A DNA stretch of 64,000 nucleotides from contig JAFLSJ010000001.1 of assembly GCA_022511005.1 (NCBI GenBank), forward strand, positions 1-64,000, in the 5' to 3' direction. The translations under genes and the position numbers were made by a program. Every line of letters begins with the position of its first letter. The stretch's first letter is position 1. Under the pieces are notes generated by a model. It ran no database searches, was not told where the DNA came from, and worked only from the letters and a program-made list of their open reading frames with translations. The DNA comes from Ruminococcus sp. Lineage in GTDB: Bacteria; Bacillota; Clostridia; Oscillospirales; Acutalibacteraceae. Shown piece by piece: positions 39,944-50,500 of the stretch.

Positions 39944-40061
39944 ATCCTTTTCCTCCCTAAAAACTAATATAATTGCCGATTTCATTTTACATCAAAAGAT
40001 TTTTCAAGTCAATATTATGAGCAAAGACACCTTATTCCATATAGTACTAAATACCAAACAA

Positions 40062-40107
40062 AACACCTGCCGAAAGAAATTATTTCCTTTTGGCAGGTGT
40101 TGCTTTT
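40062..40107. terminator. Intrinsic terminator downstream of valS
   Basis: AACACCTGCC...GGCAGGTGTT. Confidence 0.75.
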
Positions 40108-40121
40108 ATCTTATTCTATTA

Positions 40122-42743
40122 TTAATTCAATGCCTCGATTGCGGCTTTAATAAGAGCAATTTTTTCTCTTTCTTTTTCTGCCTGTCCTTTAACCTTTTCT
40201 ATAACATCGGCAGGTGCTTTTGAAACAAAGCCTTGATTATTTAGCTTGCCCTCGCTTTGTGCAAGGCGTTTTTCAACCTGTGCAAGCTCTTTATTAAGTC
40301 TTTCAAGCTCTGCCTTTTTGTCTACAAGCTCATCCATAGGAATATAAATCTTTGCACTGCCTGTTACTATTGTAACTGCTCCCTCAAGGTTAAAGCTGTC
40401 GCCCAGTTCAACCTCGCTTGCCGAAGCCATTTTGCAAATGAATTTTTCACCTTGTTTAAAGGTATCCTTAAATTCTGTTGCAATATAAACCTTCGCTTTC
40501 TTTGACGGAGGAACATTCATCTCCTGACGTCTGTTGCGGATAGCCTTAATTGCTTCAATTACCTTTTCCATTTGAGCAGTTGCATCTGCAAAATTCAATT
40601 CCTCTTTATATTCAGGATATTTTGCAAGCATTACTGTTTCGCCTGTATGGGGAATCGTCTGCCAGATTTCTTCTGTAATATACGGCATAAAGGGATGGAG
40701 CAAACGCAAAGTCCGGTCAAGAACCCAAACAAGTACCTGACGGGCGTTTTCAGCGTCTTTACCCTCTCCCTGCAATCTTGGTTTTGTAAACTCAATATAC
40801 CAATCGCAGTAATAATCCCAAGTAAAATCATAAATCTTTTGAACTGCAATACCAAGCTCAAATTTATCAAGATTTTCGTTGATTTCCTTAGCAACATTAT
40901 TAATTGTTGATATGATCCACTTATCCTCTGTTGTAAGCTCATCGGGAAGCTGATTTTTAACATCAAAATCATCTATATTCATATGAACAAAGCGGGACGC
41001 ATTCCACAGCTTATTTGCAAAGTTTCTGCAAGATTCAACCTTTTTATCTGAGAAACGCATATCATTTCCCGGAGAGTTACCTGTTGCAAGGAAAAGTCTT
41101 AATGCGTCTGCACCGTAGTCCTTTATAATTTCAAGAGGGTCAATACCGTTACCCAAAGATTTAGACATTTTAATGCCCTTTTCATCTCGCACAATACCGT
41201 GAATGAATACCGTATCAAAGGGCTGACTTTCTGTATGCTCACAAGCTGAGAAAATCATTCTTGCAACCCAGAAGAAAATAATATCATAACCTGTTACAAG
41301 GGTATTGGTGGGGTAGAAATACTCAAGCTCTTTAGTCTTTTCAGGCCAGCCGAGGGTACTGAACGGCCATAAAGCAGATGAGAACCAAGTATCAAGAGTA
41401 TCTTCATCTTGTTTTAGGTTTGTGCTGTTACATTTCGGGCAGGTATGAGGAGTATCAGCAGATACAATAATCTCTCCGCAATCCTGACAATACCATGCAG
41501 GTATTCTGTGTCCCCACCATAACTGACGGGAAATACACCAGTCCTTAATATTTTCCATCCAATGGAAGTATACCTTTTCAAATCTTTCGGGAATAAACTT
41601 TGTTTTGCCTGTTTTAACACAGTCAATGGCAGGCTTGGCCAAAGGCTCCATTTTAACAAACCACTGCTTTGAAACTCTCGGCTCAACTGTTGTTTTACAG
41701 CGGTAGCAGGTTCCTACATTATGCTTTAAAGGTTCAATCTTTACTAAAAATCCGCCTTCTTCAAGGTCTTTAACGATAGCTTTTCTGCACTCGTATCTGT
41801 CCATACCCTGATATTTACCTGCATTTTCATTCATAACGGCAGTATCGTCCATTACATTTATTACAGGCAGGTTGTGTCTTAATCCAACCTCAAAGTCGTT
41901 AGGGTCATGTGCAGGAGTGATTTTTACAACACCTGTTCCGAAATCCTGTTCAACATAATCATCTGCAACAACAGGAATTTCTCTGCCTACGATAGGTAGA
42001 GTTACTGTTTTTCCTACAAAATCTTTGTATCTTTCATCATCAGGATGAACGGCAACTGCCGTATCGCCTAAAAGTGTTTCAGGTCTTGTTGTTGCAAGCT
42101 CAACATAGCCTGAACCGTCTGTAAGAGGATATCTTAAATGCCAGAATGAACCCTCCTGTTCGGCAAAATCTACCTCAGCGTCGGAAATAGATGTACAGCA
42201 ATGAGGACACCAGTTGATAATACGCTCTCCTCTGTAAATAAGACCCTTTTCATACAGCTTTATGAATACTTCCTTTACAGCCTTTGAACAGCCCTCATCC
42301 ATTGTAAAGCGTTCACGTTCCCAGTCACAGCTTGAACCTAATTTTTTAAGCTGGTCTGTAATTCTTCCTCCGTACTCTTTTTTCCAATCCCACGCACGCT
42401 CAAGGAATTTTTCTCTGCCTAAATCTTCTTTGGTTACGCCCTCTTTTCGCATAGCCTCAACAATTTTTGCCTCTGTTGCTATTGAAGCGTGGTCTGTTCC
42501 GGGAAGCCAGAGTGCAGAATATCCCTGCATTCTTCTCCAACGGATAAGAATGTCCTGCAAGGTTTCATCAAGAGCGTGACCCATATGGAGCTGACCTGTA
42601 ATATTCGGCGGGGGCATCACTATTGTGTATGGTTTTTTATCTTCATCAACTTCTGCGTGAAAATAGTTACCTTTCAGCCAGAAATCATAAATTCTGTCTT
42701 CAAATTCACTTGGATTATAGGATTTTGCCAATTCCTTTGCCAT
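40122..42743 (-). CDS. valS: Valyl-tRNA synthetase
   Basis: 873 aa; [28 protein letters not shown]-terminal coiled coil. Confidence 0.97.
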   Translation of the reverse strand: MAKELAKSYNPSEFEDRIYDFWLKGNYFHAEVDEDKKPYTIVMPPPNITGQLHMGHALDETLQDILIRWRRMQGYSALWLPGTDHASIATEAKIVEAMRKEGVTKEDLGREKFLERAWDWKKEYGGRITDQLKKLGSSCDWERERFTMDEGCSKAVKEVFIKLYEKGLIYRGERIINWCPHCCTSISDAEVDFAEQEGSFWHLRYPLTDGSGYVELATTRPETLLGDTAVAVHPDDERYKDFVGKTVTLPIVGREIPVVADDYVEQDFGTGVVKITPAHDPNDFEVGLRHNLPVINVMDDTAVMNENAGKYQGMDRYECRKAIVKDLEEGGFLVKIEPLKHNVGTCYRCKTTVEPRVSKQWFVKMEPLAKPAIDCVKTGKTKFIPERFEKVYFHWMENIKDWCISRQLWWGHRIPAWYCQDCGEIIVSADTPHTCPKCNSTNLKQDEDTLDTWFSSALWPFSTLGWPEKTKELEYFYPTNTLVTGYDIIFFWVARMIFSACEHTESQPFDTVFIHGIVRDEKGIKMSKSLGNGIDPLEIIKDYGADALRLFLATGNSPGNDMRFSDKKVESCRNFANKLWNASRFVHMNIDDFDVKNQLPDELTTEDKWIISTINNVAKEINENLDKFELGIAVQKIYDFTWDYYCDWYIEFTKPRLQGEGKDAENARQVLVWVLDRTLRLLHPFMPYITEEIWQTIPHTGETVMLAKYPEYKEELNFADATAQMEKVIEAIKAIRNRRQEMNVPPSKKAKVYIATEFKDTFKQGEKFICKMASASEVELGDSFNLEGAVTIVTGSAKIYIPMDELVDKKAELERLNKELAQVEKRLAQSEGKLNNQGFVSKAPADVIEKVKGQAEKEREKIALIKAAIEALN

Positions 42744-42818
42744 AAAATTTTCTTCCTTTCTTTATTGCAATGTCGTCAACTAAATGGATACTTCCACAAA
42801 GCAGAACTTTTATCAAAA

Positions 42819-42892
42819 TTTGTAGGGGTCGATGCCTTCATCGACCCGCTCAGCAAACTCTTTTGGGACGATGTGGGCATCGTCCCCTACTC
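42819..42892. repeat. Double-hairpin GTAGGGG-type repeat inserted in the valS leader
   Basis: GGGGTCGATGccttCATCGACCC and GGGACGATGtgggCATCGTCCCC. Confidence 0.9.
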
Positions 42893-42988
42893 ATTGTCTC
42901 AATCGTTTTGCTTAAGTTAATGACATTGTCTATTATTGGAGTTTGACTTTATATTTCATTTGTTACCTGCGTGTTTTAGATTTTCTGC

Positions 42989-43282
42989 AATAAAAAACAC
43001 CCTAAGCCTTATTAAAAGCTTAGGGCGAATTAAATCCGTGGTACCACCTAAATTCAGAAAAATCTGCACTTTACAATACGAGTGTTAGACTTATATTGCG
43101 TCCCCTGTAACGGTGGGCATCCGTTGGAATCTACTGAGATTATTATTAATTAAAAATCTGTTCAGTCCAATGCTCAAGGGCTACTTCCTCCGCCGATTTT
43201 ACGAAGACTTACACCAACCGTCTTCTCTCTTTGCCAAAGCCTGCGGGTACTCCTCCCTGTCAACGCCTGTAACATATTCTTG
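42989..43282 (-). ncRNA. T-box leader of valS
   Basis: Minus strand: AGGTGGTACCACGG antiterminator, GCCCTAAGC...GCTTAGGGTGTTTTTT terminator, candidate specifier GUA (Val) in GGAAGUAGCCCUUGAGC. Confidence 0.93.
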
Positions 43283-43288
43283 ATAAAA

Positions 43289-43317
43289 ATTATAGCAAAC
43301 ATAATTTAAGATGTCAA
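43289..43317 (-). promoter_or_regulatory. valS T-box promoter TTGACA-N17-TATAAT
   Basis: Consensus hexamers with 17-bp spacer on minus strand. Confidence 0.85.
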
Positions 43318-43459
43318 CATTTAATAATCTATAATTAAACTAATTGACAAATATGTTAAAGGATAACGGAGTTGCAGAAATCTTAAAAAATAAATTTTTA
43401 TAGTATAGACAGCTTGCCTTAGTAAATAATAACTGTAAAAGTTATAATGAGGTGAGCTT

Positions 43460-43675
43460 ATGAAAAAGCAATATGAATATGACGACAGTTACCCAATTAA
43501 CGACGATTTAGAGTCAGCTTCCATTTCGGCACATGAATGTACAGGCTTAATCCCCTCTGCAATAAAAGACGCTGTTGAGGAAGAATCCTATGAGGACATA
43601 TATCCATATGCACCGCCGATGGTAAGACCTGATAAACACACGAAAAATTTCAAGGATATAGAAACAAATAATTAA
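43460..43675 (+). CDS. Small acidic hypothetical protein (71 aa) with ECTGLIP motif
   Basis: GAGGTGAGCTT RBS before ATG; terminator downstream. Confidence 0.75.
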   Translation: MKKQYEYDDSYPINDDLESASISAHECTGLIPSAIKDAVEEESYEDIYPYAPPMVRPDKHTKNFKDIETNN

Positions 43676-43682
43676 TTAAAAA

Positions 43683-43721
43683 TACCGCTGTTTCCAGATA
43701 AAATCGGAAACGGCGGTTTTT
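43683..43721 (+). terminator. Intrinsic terminator
   Basis: ACCGCTGTTTCC...GGAAACGGCGGTTTTT. Confidence 0.85.
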
Positions 43722-43845
43722 AATTTATGCATAAAATTCCCTCTCTATAAAATATTTATAAAAATATTGACAAGTAAATTTTTGTATGCTATTTTATATA
43801 CATAGATAATCTATGTATAGTAATTCTATGTATAGGAGGGATATA

Positions 43846-45288
43846 ATGAATAATAAATTTATTGATGAGGTTAAAAAGCATATAAAAAGCAAAACTGCAA
43901 AGCAAAATATTGAAGATGAGCTATCCTCACATATCCTTGATAAAATTGACTATTATGTTGAAATCGGCTATACAAGAAAGCAGGCAGAAGAAATGGCAAC
44001 CGAAGATATGGGCGACCCTGAACAAACCGCCGTTCCCCTTAACAGCCTGCACAATATAAAATGGTATAAAAAAAGAGAAAATATTATTTCAATAATATTA
44101 AATGCAATTTTAATTATTGCTGTTTGTTATTTACATACTGCATTATTATATGACAATTCATTTTTATCACTTTTTTCTCTTATATATTCTCCTGTGCCTT
44201 TTAACGCCATTCATTATTTATATATTGACTTAATATCTCTTGCGGTATTTGTTTTAACTATAGTTACTGTTATTTCAGCAAGAAACAACCGCAACAAATT
44301 CATTGCAGGATTAACGGCAGTATCGGTATTTATGCAAATTATTTTTCCGCCATATCAGCCTATGTTTTATTCCGTTGCAAAGGTTATAACAAGCGGTTTT
44401 AGCGGATATACTGACAGTATATTTTCATACGCATTTATTGAAGAAAATATTAAAACCTTTTTAAGTATCGGCTCATTTGTAATTGCCTTGGTATTATTGG
44501 GGATGTGTATTTACATATTTAGGGGCATTTATCTTCAGGAGCGTGGAAAATCATCCAAACGTCTTTGGACCCCTTACAAAATATTCAAAAAAATTCTAAT
44601 CTGTTTCCTGTCTTTAAATATAGTTCTTATATCTGTTTCAACGGCTGTTGCTTATGCAAATATTGATGAAAAAATTGCTGAGAACAACCAAATGAAAAAG
44701 CGTGAAATTGAATTTGTTGTAAATACTCCTATTGCTGAAAAAGGAATAGTCGAGCTTAGAGAAGATGTTGAAAACGAAGGCTTTGCACCTTTAAATTCAA
44801 CGGACCTTTATGCAAATTATCAATCCCATGCTGACAGTTCTTATATTTATGCTTATTGTGAACCTGACTCGGACGTTGGACTTTTAGCTTTTGCAGTAAC
44901 AATAACATCAAAGCTTGTTCCCGTTAACAGAGATATCTATCTAAATGAACCCCGGTTTGATATATTCAAAGAAAAAATGATTTTACAGGATTTTGGTGAG
45001 GACGAGGATATATATGACAGCACAATAAATATGTTGACGTTATGGACATCTACCCTTAAAACACCTGAAATGTCACTAACTAATTTTATGAACGGCGAAT
45101 TATATCAAAAAGCTGTGTCTGTTGATAAGACAACTCAAAACGGATTTAACGAGCCTCTATACAATGAAAGCGGAATCAACTATGAAGATATAAGATTTCA
45201 CTTTCTATTGGAAAGCAACGAATATTGGTCTGTAACAGTGGTATTTACAGACGGCTATTTAACAAATTTACAGTTCTGGAAAAAATAA
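43846..45288 (+). CDS. HAAS-domain-like multi-TM membrane protein
   Basis: N-terminal short helical signalling-type domain (EDELSSHILDKIDYYVEIGYTRKQAEEMATEDMGDP), then TM helices; adjacent to PadR. Confidence 0.75.
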   Translation: MNNKFIDEVKKHIKSKTAKQNIEDELSSHILDKIDYYVEIGYTRKQAEEMATEDMGDPEQTAVPLNSLHNIKWYKKRENIISIILNAILIIAVCYLHTALLYDNSFLSLFSLIYSPVPFNAIHYLYIDLISLAVFVLTIVTVISARNNRNKFIAGLTAVSVFMQIIFPPYQPMFYSVAKVITSGFSGYTDSIFSYAFIEENIKTFLSIGSFVIALVLLGMCIYIFRGIYLQERGKSSKRLWTPYKIFKKILICFLSLNIVLISVSTAVAYANIDEKIAENNQMKKREIEFVVNTPIAEKGIVELREDVENEGFAPLNSTDLYANYQSHADSSYIYAYCEPDSDVGLLAFAVTITSKLVPVNRDIYLNEPRFDIFKEKMILQDFGEDEDIYDSTINMLTLWTSTLKTPEMSLTNFMNGELYQKAVSVDKTTQNGFNEPLYNESGINYEDIRFHFLLESNEYWSVTVVFTDGYLTNLQFWKK

Positions 45289-45300
45289 GGAGTGATTAAT

Positions 45301-45633
45301 ATGAAAGTAAGCAAAGAATTAATTAAAGGAAGTACATCGCTTTTGGTGTTAAGTGTTTTAAAAGAAAACGATTTGTACGGATACAAAATTATCAAAGAAA
45401 TTGAAAAGCAAAGCGAGGATGTTTTTGTACTTAAAGAGGGTACCCTTTACCCTATTTTACATGCACTTGAAGAGGAAAATTTCCTTGAAAGCTACTGGGA
45501 AGATACCGAGGGCAGAAAACGCAAGTACTATCATATTACAAAAAAGGGGATTAAATGCCTTAAAGAAAAACAGCAGGAGTGGCAGGTATTTTCAACTTCT
45601 GTAAATAAGGTTCTGGGTACAGCCTTGAGTTAG
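45301..45633 (+). CDS. PadR-family transcriptional regulator
   Basis: LLVLSVLKENDLYGYKIIKEIE...LKEGTLYPILHALEEENFLES...GRKRKYYHIT. Confidence 0.92.
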   Translation: MKVSKELIKGSTSLLVLSVLKENDLYGYKIIKEIEKQSEDVFVLKEGTLYPILHALEEENFLESYWEDTEGRKRKYYHITKKGIKCLKEKQQEWQVFSTSVNKVLGTALS

Positions 45634-45716
45634 CAAAAATCCTGATATTGACAAATTATTTTGTTTGTATTACTCTAATAGTGTATTATAAGTAATATAC
45701 CTTAGGAGGAATAATT

Positions 45717-46031
45717 ATGTTAATAACAACAAGCGACACTATTTCAGGCAAAAAATATCAGGAGCTGGGTATTGCTCAGGGCAATACAGTTCAGAGCGTG
45801 CATATGGGTAAAGACATTATGGCAAGCTTTAAAACCTTAGTAGGCGGAGAGCTAAAATCATATAATGAAATGATGACAAAGGCAAGAACTCTTGCAATGG
45901 AAAGAATGATTGAAAGCGCTCAGAGCATGGGAGCAGATGCAATTATTTGTATGCGTTATGCTTCAAGCTCAATCACACAGGGCGCCTCAGAAATTTTGGC
46001 TTACGGAACCGCAGTAAAATTTGTAGATTAA
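45717..46031 (+). CDS. YbjQ/UPF0145 family protein
   Basis: 104 aa; TSDTISGKKYQELGIAQGNTVQS, MGADAIICMRYASSSI. Confidence 0.88.
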   Translation: MLITTSDTISGKKYQELGIAQGNTVQSVHMGKDIMASFKTLVGGELKSYNEMMTKARTLAMERMIESAQSMGADAIICMRYASSSITQGASEILAYGTAVKFVD

Positions 46032-46141
46032 TACATAATATTTTCAAATAAAGTTAAAGAGCTGCCTCAAAACTAATTCATTTTAAGACAGCCCTTTAAG
46101 CTTGTTTATTGATTATCACGTTTAATTTTTCCCATTTTTTA

Positions 46142-46170
46142 TTGACAAACTGTATGTATCGTGCTATTAT
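46142..46170 (+). promoter_or_regulatory. Antisense RNA promoter TTGACA-N17-TATTAT
   Basis: Near-consensus hexamers, exact 17-bp spacer, convergent to toxin promoter. Confidence 0.75.
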
Positions 46171-46176
46171 TTAGAT

Positions 46177-46262
46177 AGTAAAAGAACAGTTTGGGCTGTT
46201 TCACTTGATGATTTTTTATATTTTTAAAAAACCGCTCTGTAGTGCGAATACAGGGCGGTTAT
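46177..46262 (+). ncRNA. Candidate antisense antitoxin RNA
   Basis: From promoter 46142-46170 to bidirectional terminator 46225-46261; overlaps the 3' end of the toxin mRNA. Confidence 0.6.
46225..46261. terminator. Shared bidirectional terminator of the candidate toxin-antitoxin pair
   Basis: AAAAAACCGCTCTGTAgtgcgaaTACAGGGCGGTTATTTCTTT. Confidence 0.8.
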
Positions 46263-46321
46263 TTCTTTATAATTAAAACAATAATTGTTACTAACAAAGT
46301 AAAACAGATTATGTATTCCAC
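46259..46321 (-). CDS. Candidate type I toxin, 20-aa hydrophobic peptide MEYIICFTLLVTIIVLIIKK
   Basis: GTG start with GGGGGTG RBS, single hydrophobic helix, KK C-terminus, terminator directly after stop. Confidence 0.65.
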   Translation of the reverse strand: MEYIICFTLLVTIIVLIIKK

Positions 46322-46380
46322 TATAACACCCCCAATCATTAGGGGCTGAAACAGCCGCCGCCGTTCCTTTACTGTATCGT

Positions 46381-46409
46381 ATTATAACATATAATATTAG
46401 GTTGTACAA
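46381..46409 (-). promoter_or_regulatory. Toxin mRNA promoter TTGTAC-N17-TATAAT
   Basis: Perfect -10, 17-bp spacer on minus strand. Confidence 0.7.
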
Positions 46410-46429
46410 GTAGTATAATATATATGCCA

Positions 46430-46463
46430 AAAAGACCGGCTCATCTCTGAGCCGGTCTTTTTT
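46430..46463. terminator. Bidirectional intrinsic terminator
   Basis: AAAGACCGGCTCAtctcTGAGCCGGTCTTTTTTT. Confidence 0.88.
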
Positions 46464-46494
46464 TATTCATCTTATATTCGCTTTTTGCTGAAAT

Positions 46495-49400
46495 TTATTT
46501 TGCATCGTCAAAGCTTGCAAGTTTAGCAAGATGCTCATACTTCTTCTCTGCAAGATCTTCAGCCTGTGCAAAGAGTTTTTCTGCTCTTTCAGGGTTAGAG
46601 CGAGCAAGTCTGTTATAACGAACTTCGCTCATAATGAAGTCACGATAGGAAGCACTTGGAGCTTTACTATCCAGCATAAACGGATTTTTACCTTCGTCTG
46701 CAAGGCGTGGGTCAAATCTGAAGCAGTTCCAATAACCTGCCTGAACAGCCTTCTCCTCTTCTTTCTGAGCAACGCCCATACCACCCTTAATTCCGTGGTT
46801 GATACATGGAGCATAGCAGATAACGATTGAAGGACCGTTGTAGCTTTCAGCCTCTACCATAGCTTTAATGCACTGGTTATAGTCAGCACCCATAGCAACC
46901 TGAGCAACATATACATAGCCGTAACTCATAGCAATAGCGGCAAGATCTTTCTTCTTCATAGATTTACCTGCAGCAGCAAACTGAGCAACTGAACCTACAG
47001 GTGTAGCTTTTGAAGCCTGACCGCCTGTATTTGAGTAAACCTCTGTATCGAATACGAGGATATTTACATTTTCGCCTGATGCGATTACATGGTCAAGACC
47101 GCCGAAACCGATGTCATAAGCCCAACCGTCGCCGCCGAGAATCCATACTGACTTTTTAGCAAGCTCATCTTTATCAACGAGTGTTTTCTTAGCAAGCTCT
47201 GCAACTTCTCCGCTTTCGCCTGCGAGAACCTCTAATTTTTCAATTAATGCATCTGTTGCAGGACGGTTTGCTTTTGAATCTGTTGTTGTGTTGAGATAAT
47301 CTGCACAAGCATCTTTAACATCCTGTTTATCTGTTAAATCAGCGATATTCTTAACATACTCTGCAAGTCTGTCACGAATAGCCTTTTGACCTAAAGCCAT
47401 ACCATAACCGAACTCTGCGTTATCCTCAAACAAGCTGTTCTGCCAAGCAGGACCGAAGCCTTTCTTATTAACTGTATAAGGAGTTGCAGGAGCAGAAGCA
47501 CCCCAGATTGAAGAACAACCTGTTGCATTTGCAATGAACATTCTGTCACCGAAGAGCTGTGTTATAAGCTTAGCGTAAGGTGTTTCACCACAGCCTGCGC
47601 AAGCGCCTGAGAATTCAAGCAATGGTTGTTTAAACTGACTGCCTTTAACTGTTGTTTCTTTAAACTTCTCTGTAACAGCAGGTTTATCCTCAAGGTCTTT
47701 TGCGTAGTTGAATACTTCCTGACTCTTAAGCTGTGAGTCGATTGGCTTCATAACAAGAGCCTTCTCGCCCTTCTTACCGGGGCAAACCTGTGCGCAAGAG
47801 CCGCAGCCTGTACAGTCAAGAGTAGAAACTGTCATTGTAAATTTATAATCAGCCATTCCTGTCATAGGAATTGTCTGAACATCTAAAGGAGCATTTGCAA
47901 TTTCGTCATCTGTTAAAGCAACAGGACGGATTACAGCGTGAGGACATACATAAGCACATCTGTTACACTGAATACAATTTTCAGGAACCCATTCAGGAAC
48001 GTCTACTGCAATACCTCTCTTTTCATAAGCAGAAGATCCGTTTGGAGCAGTACCGTCAACGTGATCCATAAACGCAGAAACAGGAAGCTGATTACCCTTA
48101 TAAGCATTAACAGGGTTTAAGATTTCGTTAACATATTTAACTACTTCTTCTCTGCCCTCTGTTACCTTTTCTACAGCTGAATCGTCTGCTGCGTTAAGCC
48201 ATTCAGCAGGAACATCAACCTTTTTAAGGTCTGACATACCTCTGTCAATAGCGGCATGGTTCATATCAACAATAGCCTGACCTTTTTTGCTGTAAGACTG
48301 AGTAGCCTTTTCTTTCATATATTCTTTAGCCTGATCAGCAGGAATAATATCAGCAATTTTAAAGAAAGCAGACTGTAAAATAGTATTAATTCTGCCGCCT
48401 AAGCCGATTTCTTTACCGATTGAGATACCGTCGATTGTATAGAAGTTGATCTTCTTTTCAGCAAGAAGTCTCTTCATTTTACCCGGTAAACGCTTATCTA
48501 ATTCTTCAACATCCCAAGGGCAGTTAAGGAGGAATGAACCGCCTTCTTTAAGGTCGTCAACCATATCATATTTATCAACATATGATGGGTTATGACAAGC
48601 AACGAAGTCTGCCTTGCTGATATAGTAAGTTGATTTAATAGGAGTATTACCGAAACGCAGGTGGGAAACTGTCAAGCCGCCTGATTTCTTTGAGTCATAA
48701 GCAAAGTAACCCTGAGCGTACATATCAGTATAGTCACCGATAATTTTAATTGAGTTTTTATTTGCACCAACTGTACCGTCTGCACCAAGACCCCAGAATT
48801 TACATGAGCTTGTGCCGGCAGGAGTTGTGTCGGGATTTTCTTTAATTTCAAGTGAAAGATTTGTAACATCGTCAACAATGCCGATTGTAAATCTCTTCTT
48901 AGGAGTTGCACTCTCAGCGTTTCTGTAAACGGCAACGATATCGGCAGGTGTTGTATCCTTTGAACCAAGACCGTAACGACCCGTATAAACCTTAACATCA
49001 GAGAAATCTGAACCGTTGATAGCTGCAAGAACATCAAGGTAAAGAGGTTCGCCGATTGAGCCTGGTTCTTTTGTTCTGTCGAGAACTGAAATAGATTTAA
49101 CTGTTTTAGGAAGCTCGCTTAAAAGATAATCTGCAACGAAAGGTCTGTAAAGTCTTACTTTAACAAGGCCTACTTTTTCGCCTGCTGCATTTAAATAATC
49201 AACAACTTCCTCTGCACAGTCGCATACTGAACCCATAGCAACGATTACGTGCTCTGCATCTTCTGCACCGTAGTAGTTAAAGGGCTTGTAGTCTGTACCT
49301 GCTTTTGCGTTTACTTTGTTCATATATTCAACTACAACTTCAGGGACTGCATCGTAATATTTATTACAAGCCTCTCTTGCCTGGAAGAAGATATCGTCGT

Positions 49401-50061
49401 TCTGAGCTGTACCTCTGATTACAGGATGCTCAGGGTTTAAGCTTCTTCTTCTGTATGCTTCAACAGCATCCCAGTCAAGCATATCGCCTAAATCGTCATA
49501 ATCCCAAGTTTCGATTTTCTGAACCTCGTGAGATGTTCTGAAACCGTCAAAGAAATGAAGGAAAGGAACTCTGCCCTTAATTGCAGAAAGGTGAGCAACT
49601 GCTGCAAGGTCCATAACCTCTTGAGGGTTATTTGAGCAAAGCATTGCATAACCTGTCTGACGGCATGCATAAATATCTGAATGATCGCCGAAAATTGAAA
49701 GTGCGTGGCTTGTTAATGCACGAGCTGATACGTGAATAACGCTTGGCAAAAGCTCGCCTGCCATTTTATACATATTAGGAATCATCAGGAGTAAGCCCTG
49801 TGAAGCTGTGTAAGTAGTTGTTAAGGCACCTGCTGCCAAGGAACCGTGAACTGCACCTGAAGCACCTCCCTCAGACTGCATTTCAGTAACCTGAACTTCT
49901 CTGCCGAATAAATTCTTTTTACCCTGAACTGCATACTGGTCTGTTAAGTCAGCCATTACAGAAGAAGGGGTAATTGGGTAAATTGCTGCCACATCAGTAA
50001 AAGCATAAGAAACATGAGCAGCGGCACTGTTACCATCCATTGTTTTCATTTGTCTTGCCAT
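46495..50061 (-). CDS. nifJ: Pyruvate:ferredoxin (flavodoxin) oxidoreductase
   Basis: 1188 aa; YPITPSSVMAD, two 4Fe-4S motifs (CIQCNRCAYVCP, CTGCGSCAQVCP), TPP domain GGDGWAYDIGFGG. Confidence 0.97.
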   Translation of the reverse strand: MARQMKTMDGNSAAAHVSYAFTDVAAIYPITPSSVMADLTDQYAVQGKKNLFGREVQVTEMQSEGGASGAVHGSLAAGALTTTYTASQGLLLMIPNMYKMAGELLPSVIHVSARALTSHALSIFGDHSDIYACRQTGYAMLCSNNPQEVMDLAAVAHLSAIKGRVPFLHFFDGFRTSHEVQKIETWDYDDLGDMLDWDAVEAYRRRSLNPEHPVIRGTAQNDDIFFQAREACNKYYDAVPEVVVEYMNKVNAKAGTDYKPFNYYGAEDAEHVIVAMGSVCDCAEEVVDYLNAAGEKVGLVKVRLYRPFVADYLLSELPKTVKSISVLDRTKEPGSIGEPLYLDVLAAINGSDFSDVKVYTGRYGLGSKDTTPADIVAVYRNAESATPKKRFTIGIVDDVTNLSLEIKENPDTTPAGTSSCKFWGLGADGTVGANKNSIKIIGDYTDMYAQGYFAYDSKKSGGLTVSHLRFGNTPIKSTYYISKADFVACHNPSYVDKYDMVDDLKEGGSFLLNCPWDVEELDKRLPGKMKRLLAEKKINFYTIDGISIGKEIGLGGRINTILQSAFFKIADIIPADQAKEYMKEKATQSYSKKGQAIVDMNHAAIDRGMSDLKKVDVPAEWLNAADDSAVEKVTEGREEVVKYVNEILNPVNAYKGNQLPVSAFMDHVDGTAPNGSSAYEKRGIAVDVPEWVPENCIQCNRCAYVCPHAVIRPVALTDDEIANAPLDVQTIPMTGMADYKFTMTVSTLDCTGCGSCAQVCPGKKGEKALVMKPIDSQLKSQEVFNYAKDLEDKPAVTEKFKETTVKGSQFKQPLLEFSGACAGCGETPYAKLITQLFGDRMFIANATGCSSIWGASAPATPYTVNKKGFGPAWQNSLFEDNAEFGYGMALGQKAIRDRLAEYVKNIADLTDKQDVKDACADYLNTTTDSKANRPATDALIEKLEVLAGESGEVAELAKKTLVDKDELAKKSVWILGGDGWAYDIGFGGLDHVIASGENVNILVFDTEVYSNTGGQASKATPVGSVAQFAAAGKSMKKKDLAAIAMSYGYVYVAQVAMGADYNQCIKAMVEAESYNGPSIVICYAPCINHGIKGGMGVAQKEEEKAVQAGYWNCFRFDPRLADEGKNPFMLDSKAPSASYRDFIMSEVRYNRLARSNPERAEKLFAQAEDLAEKKYEHLAKLASFDDAK

Positions 50062-50263
50062 TGGATTTGACCTCCTTAAATATTAAATGCAGAAACATAA
50101 ATTGTTATCTGCAATATTCTGCTATTGATACAAATGCGTACCTTATAAGATTTTAACACTTTTGCAGTTAAAAGTAAAGTAATTATCCCATAAAAAATCA
50201 GATTTTTTAAGAAAATCCTTGTTTTCGGTTTTTTATAATTAGCGTAGAATGAAGGAATATAAA

Positions 50264-50485
50264 AAGCTCCCTCGTAAGAGGAAGCTAAATTTCTACAGAT
50301 AACTATTCTGTATAATCCCAGGGACAACCCTTGCGGTTGTCCAAAAATCAAATTTCAACTTTTCTAAATGTTTGTAGGGGAGGATGCCTACATCCTCCCA
50401 AAAAAGTTTCAAATAATGGGTCGATGTAGGCATCGACCCCTACAATTATGCAGGAAACCTTTATATCCATCTATCAAGTTTTAGT
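50264..50485. repeat. Composite hairpin repeat array
   Basis: CTCCCTCgtaagAGGaAG; GGACAACC/GGTTGTCC; GGGGAGGATG/CATCCTCCC; GGGTCGATG/CATCGACCCC; TTTATATCCATCTATCaAGTTTTAGT flank. Confidence 0.85.
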
Positions 50486-50500
50486 CATCACAAAATAGCA

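Noticed and set aside
16661-40107. Similar terminators ACCTGCCGAAAG...GGCAGGT at 16661 and 40062 as a mobile repeat
   Set aside because: Similarity is limited to the stem; both sit at ends of operons as ordinary intrinsic terminators, so shared ancestry is not supported.
46224-46430. 68-aa minus-strand ORF over the candidate toxin-antitoxin locus
   Set aside because: Different frame from the RBS-linked 20-aa peptide; it spans both promoter and terminator, so it is unlikely to be translated.
48672-49037. 121-aa minus-strand ORF inside PFOR
   Set aside because: Alternative frame of nifJ, no independent start signals.
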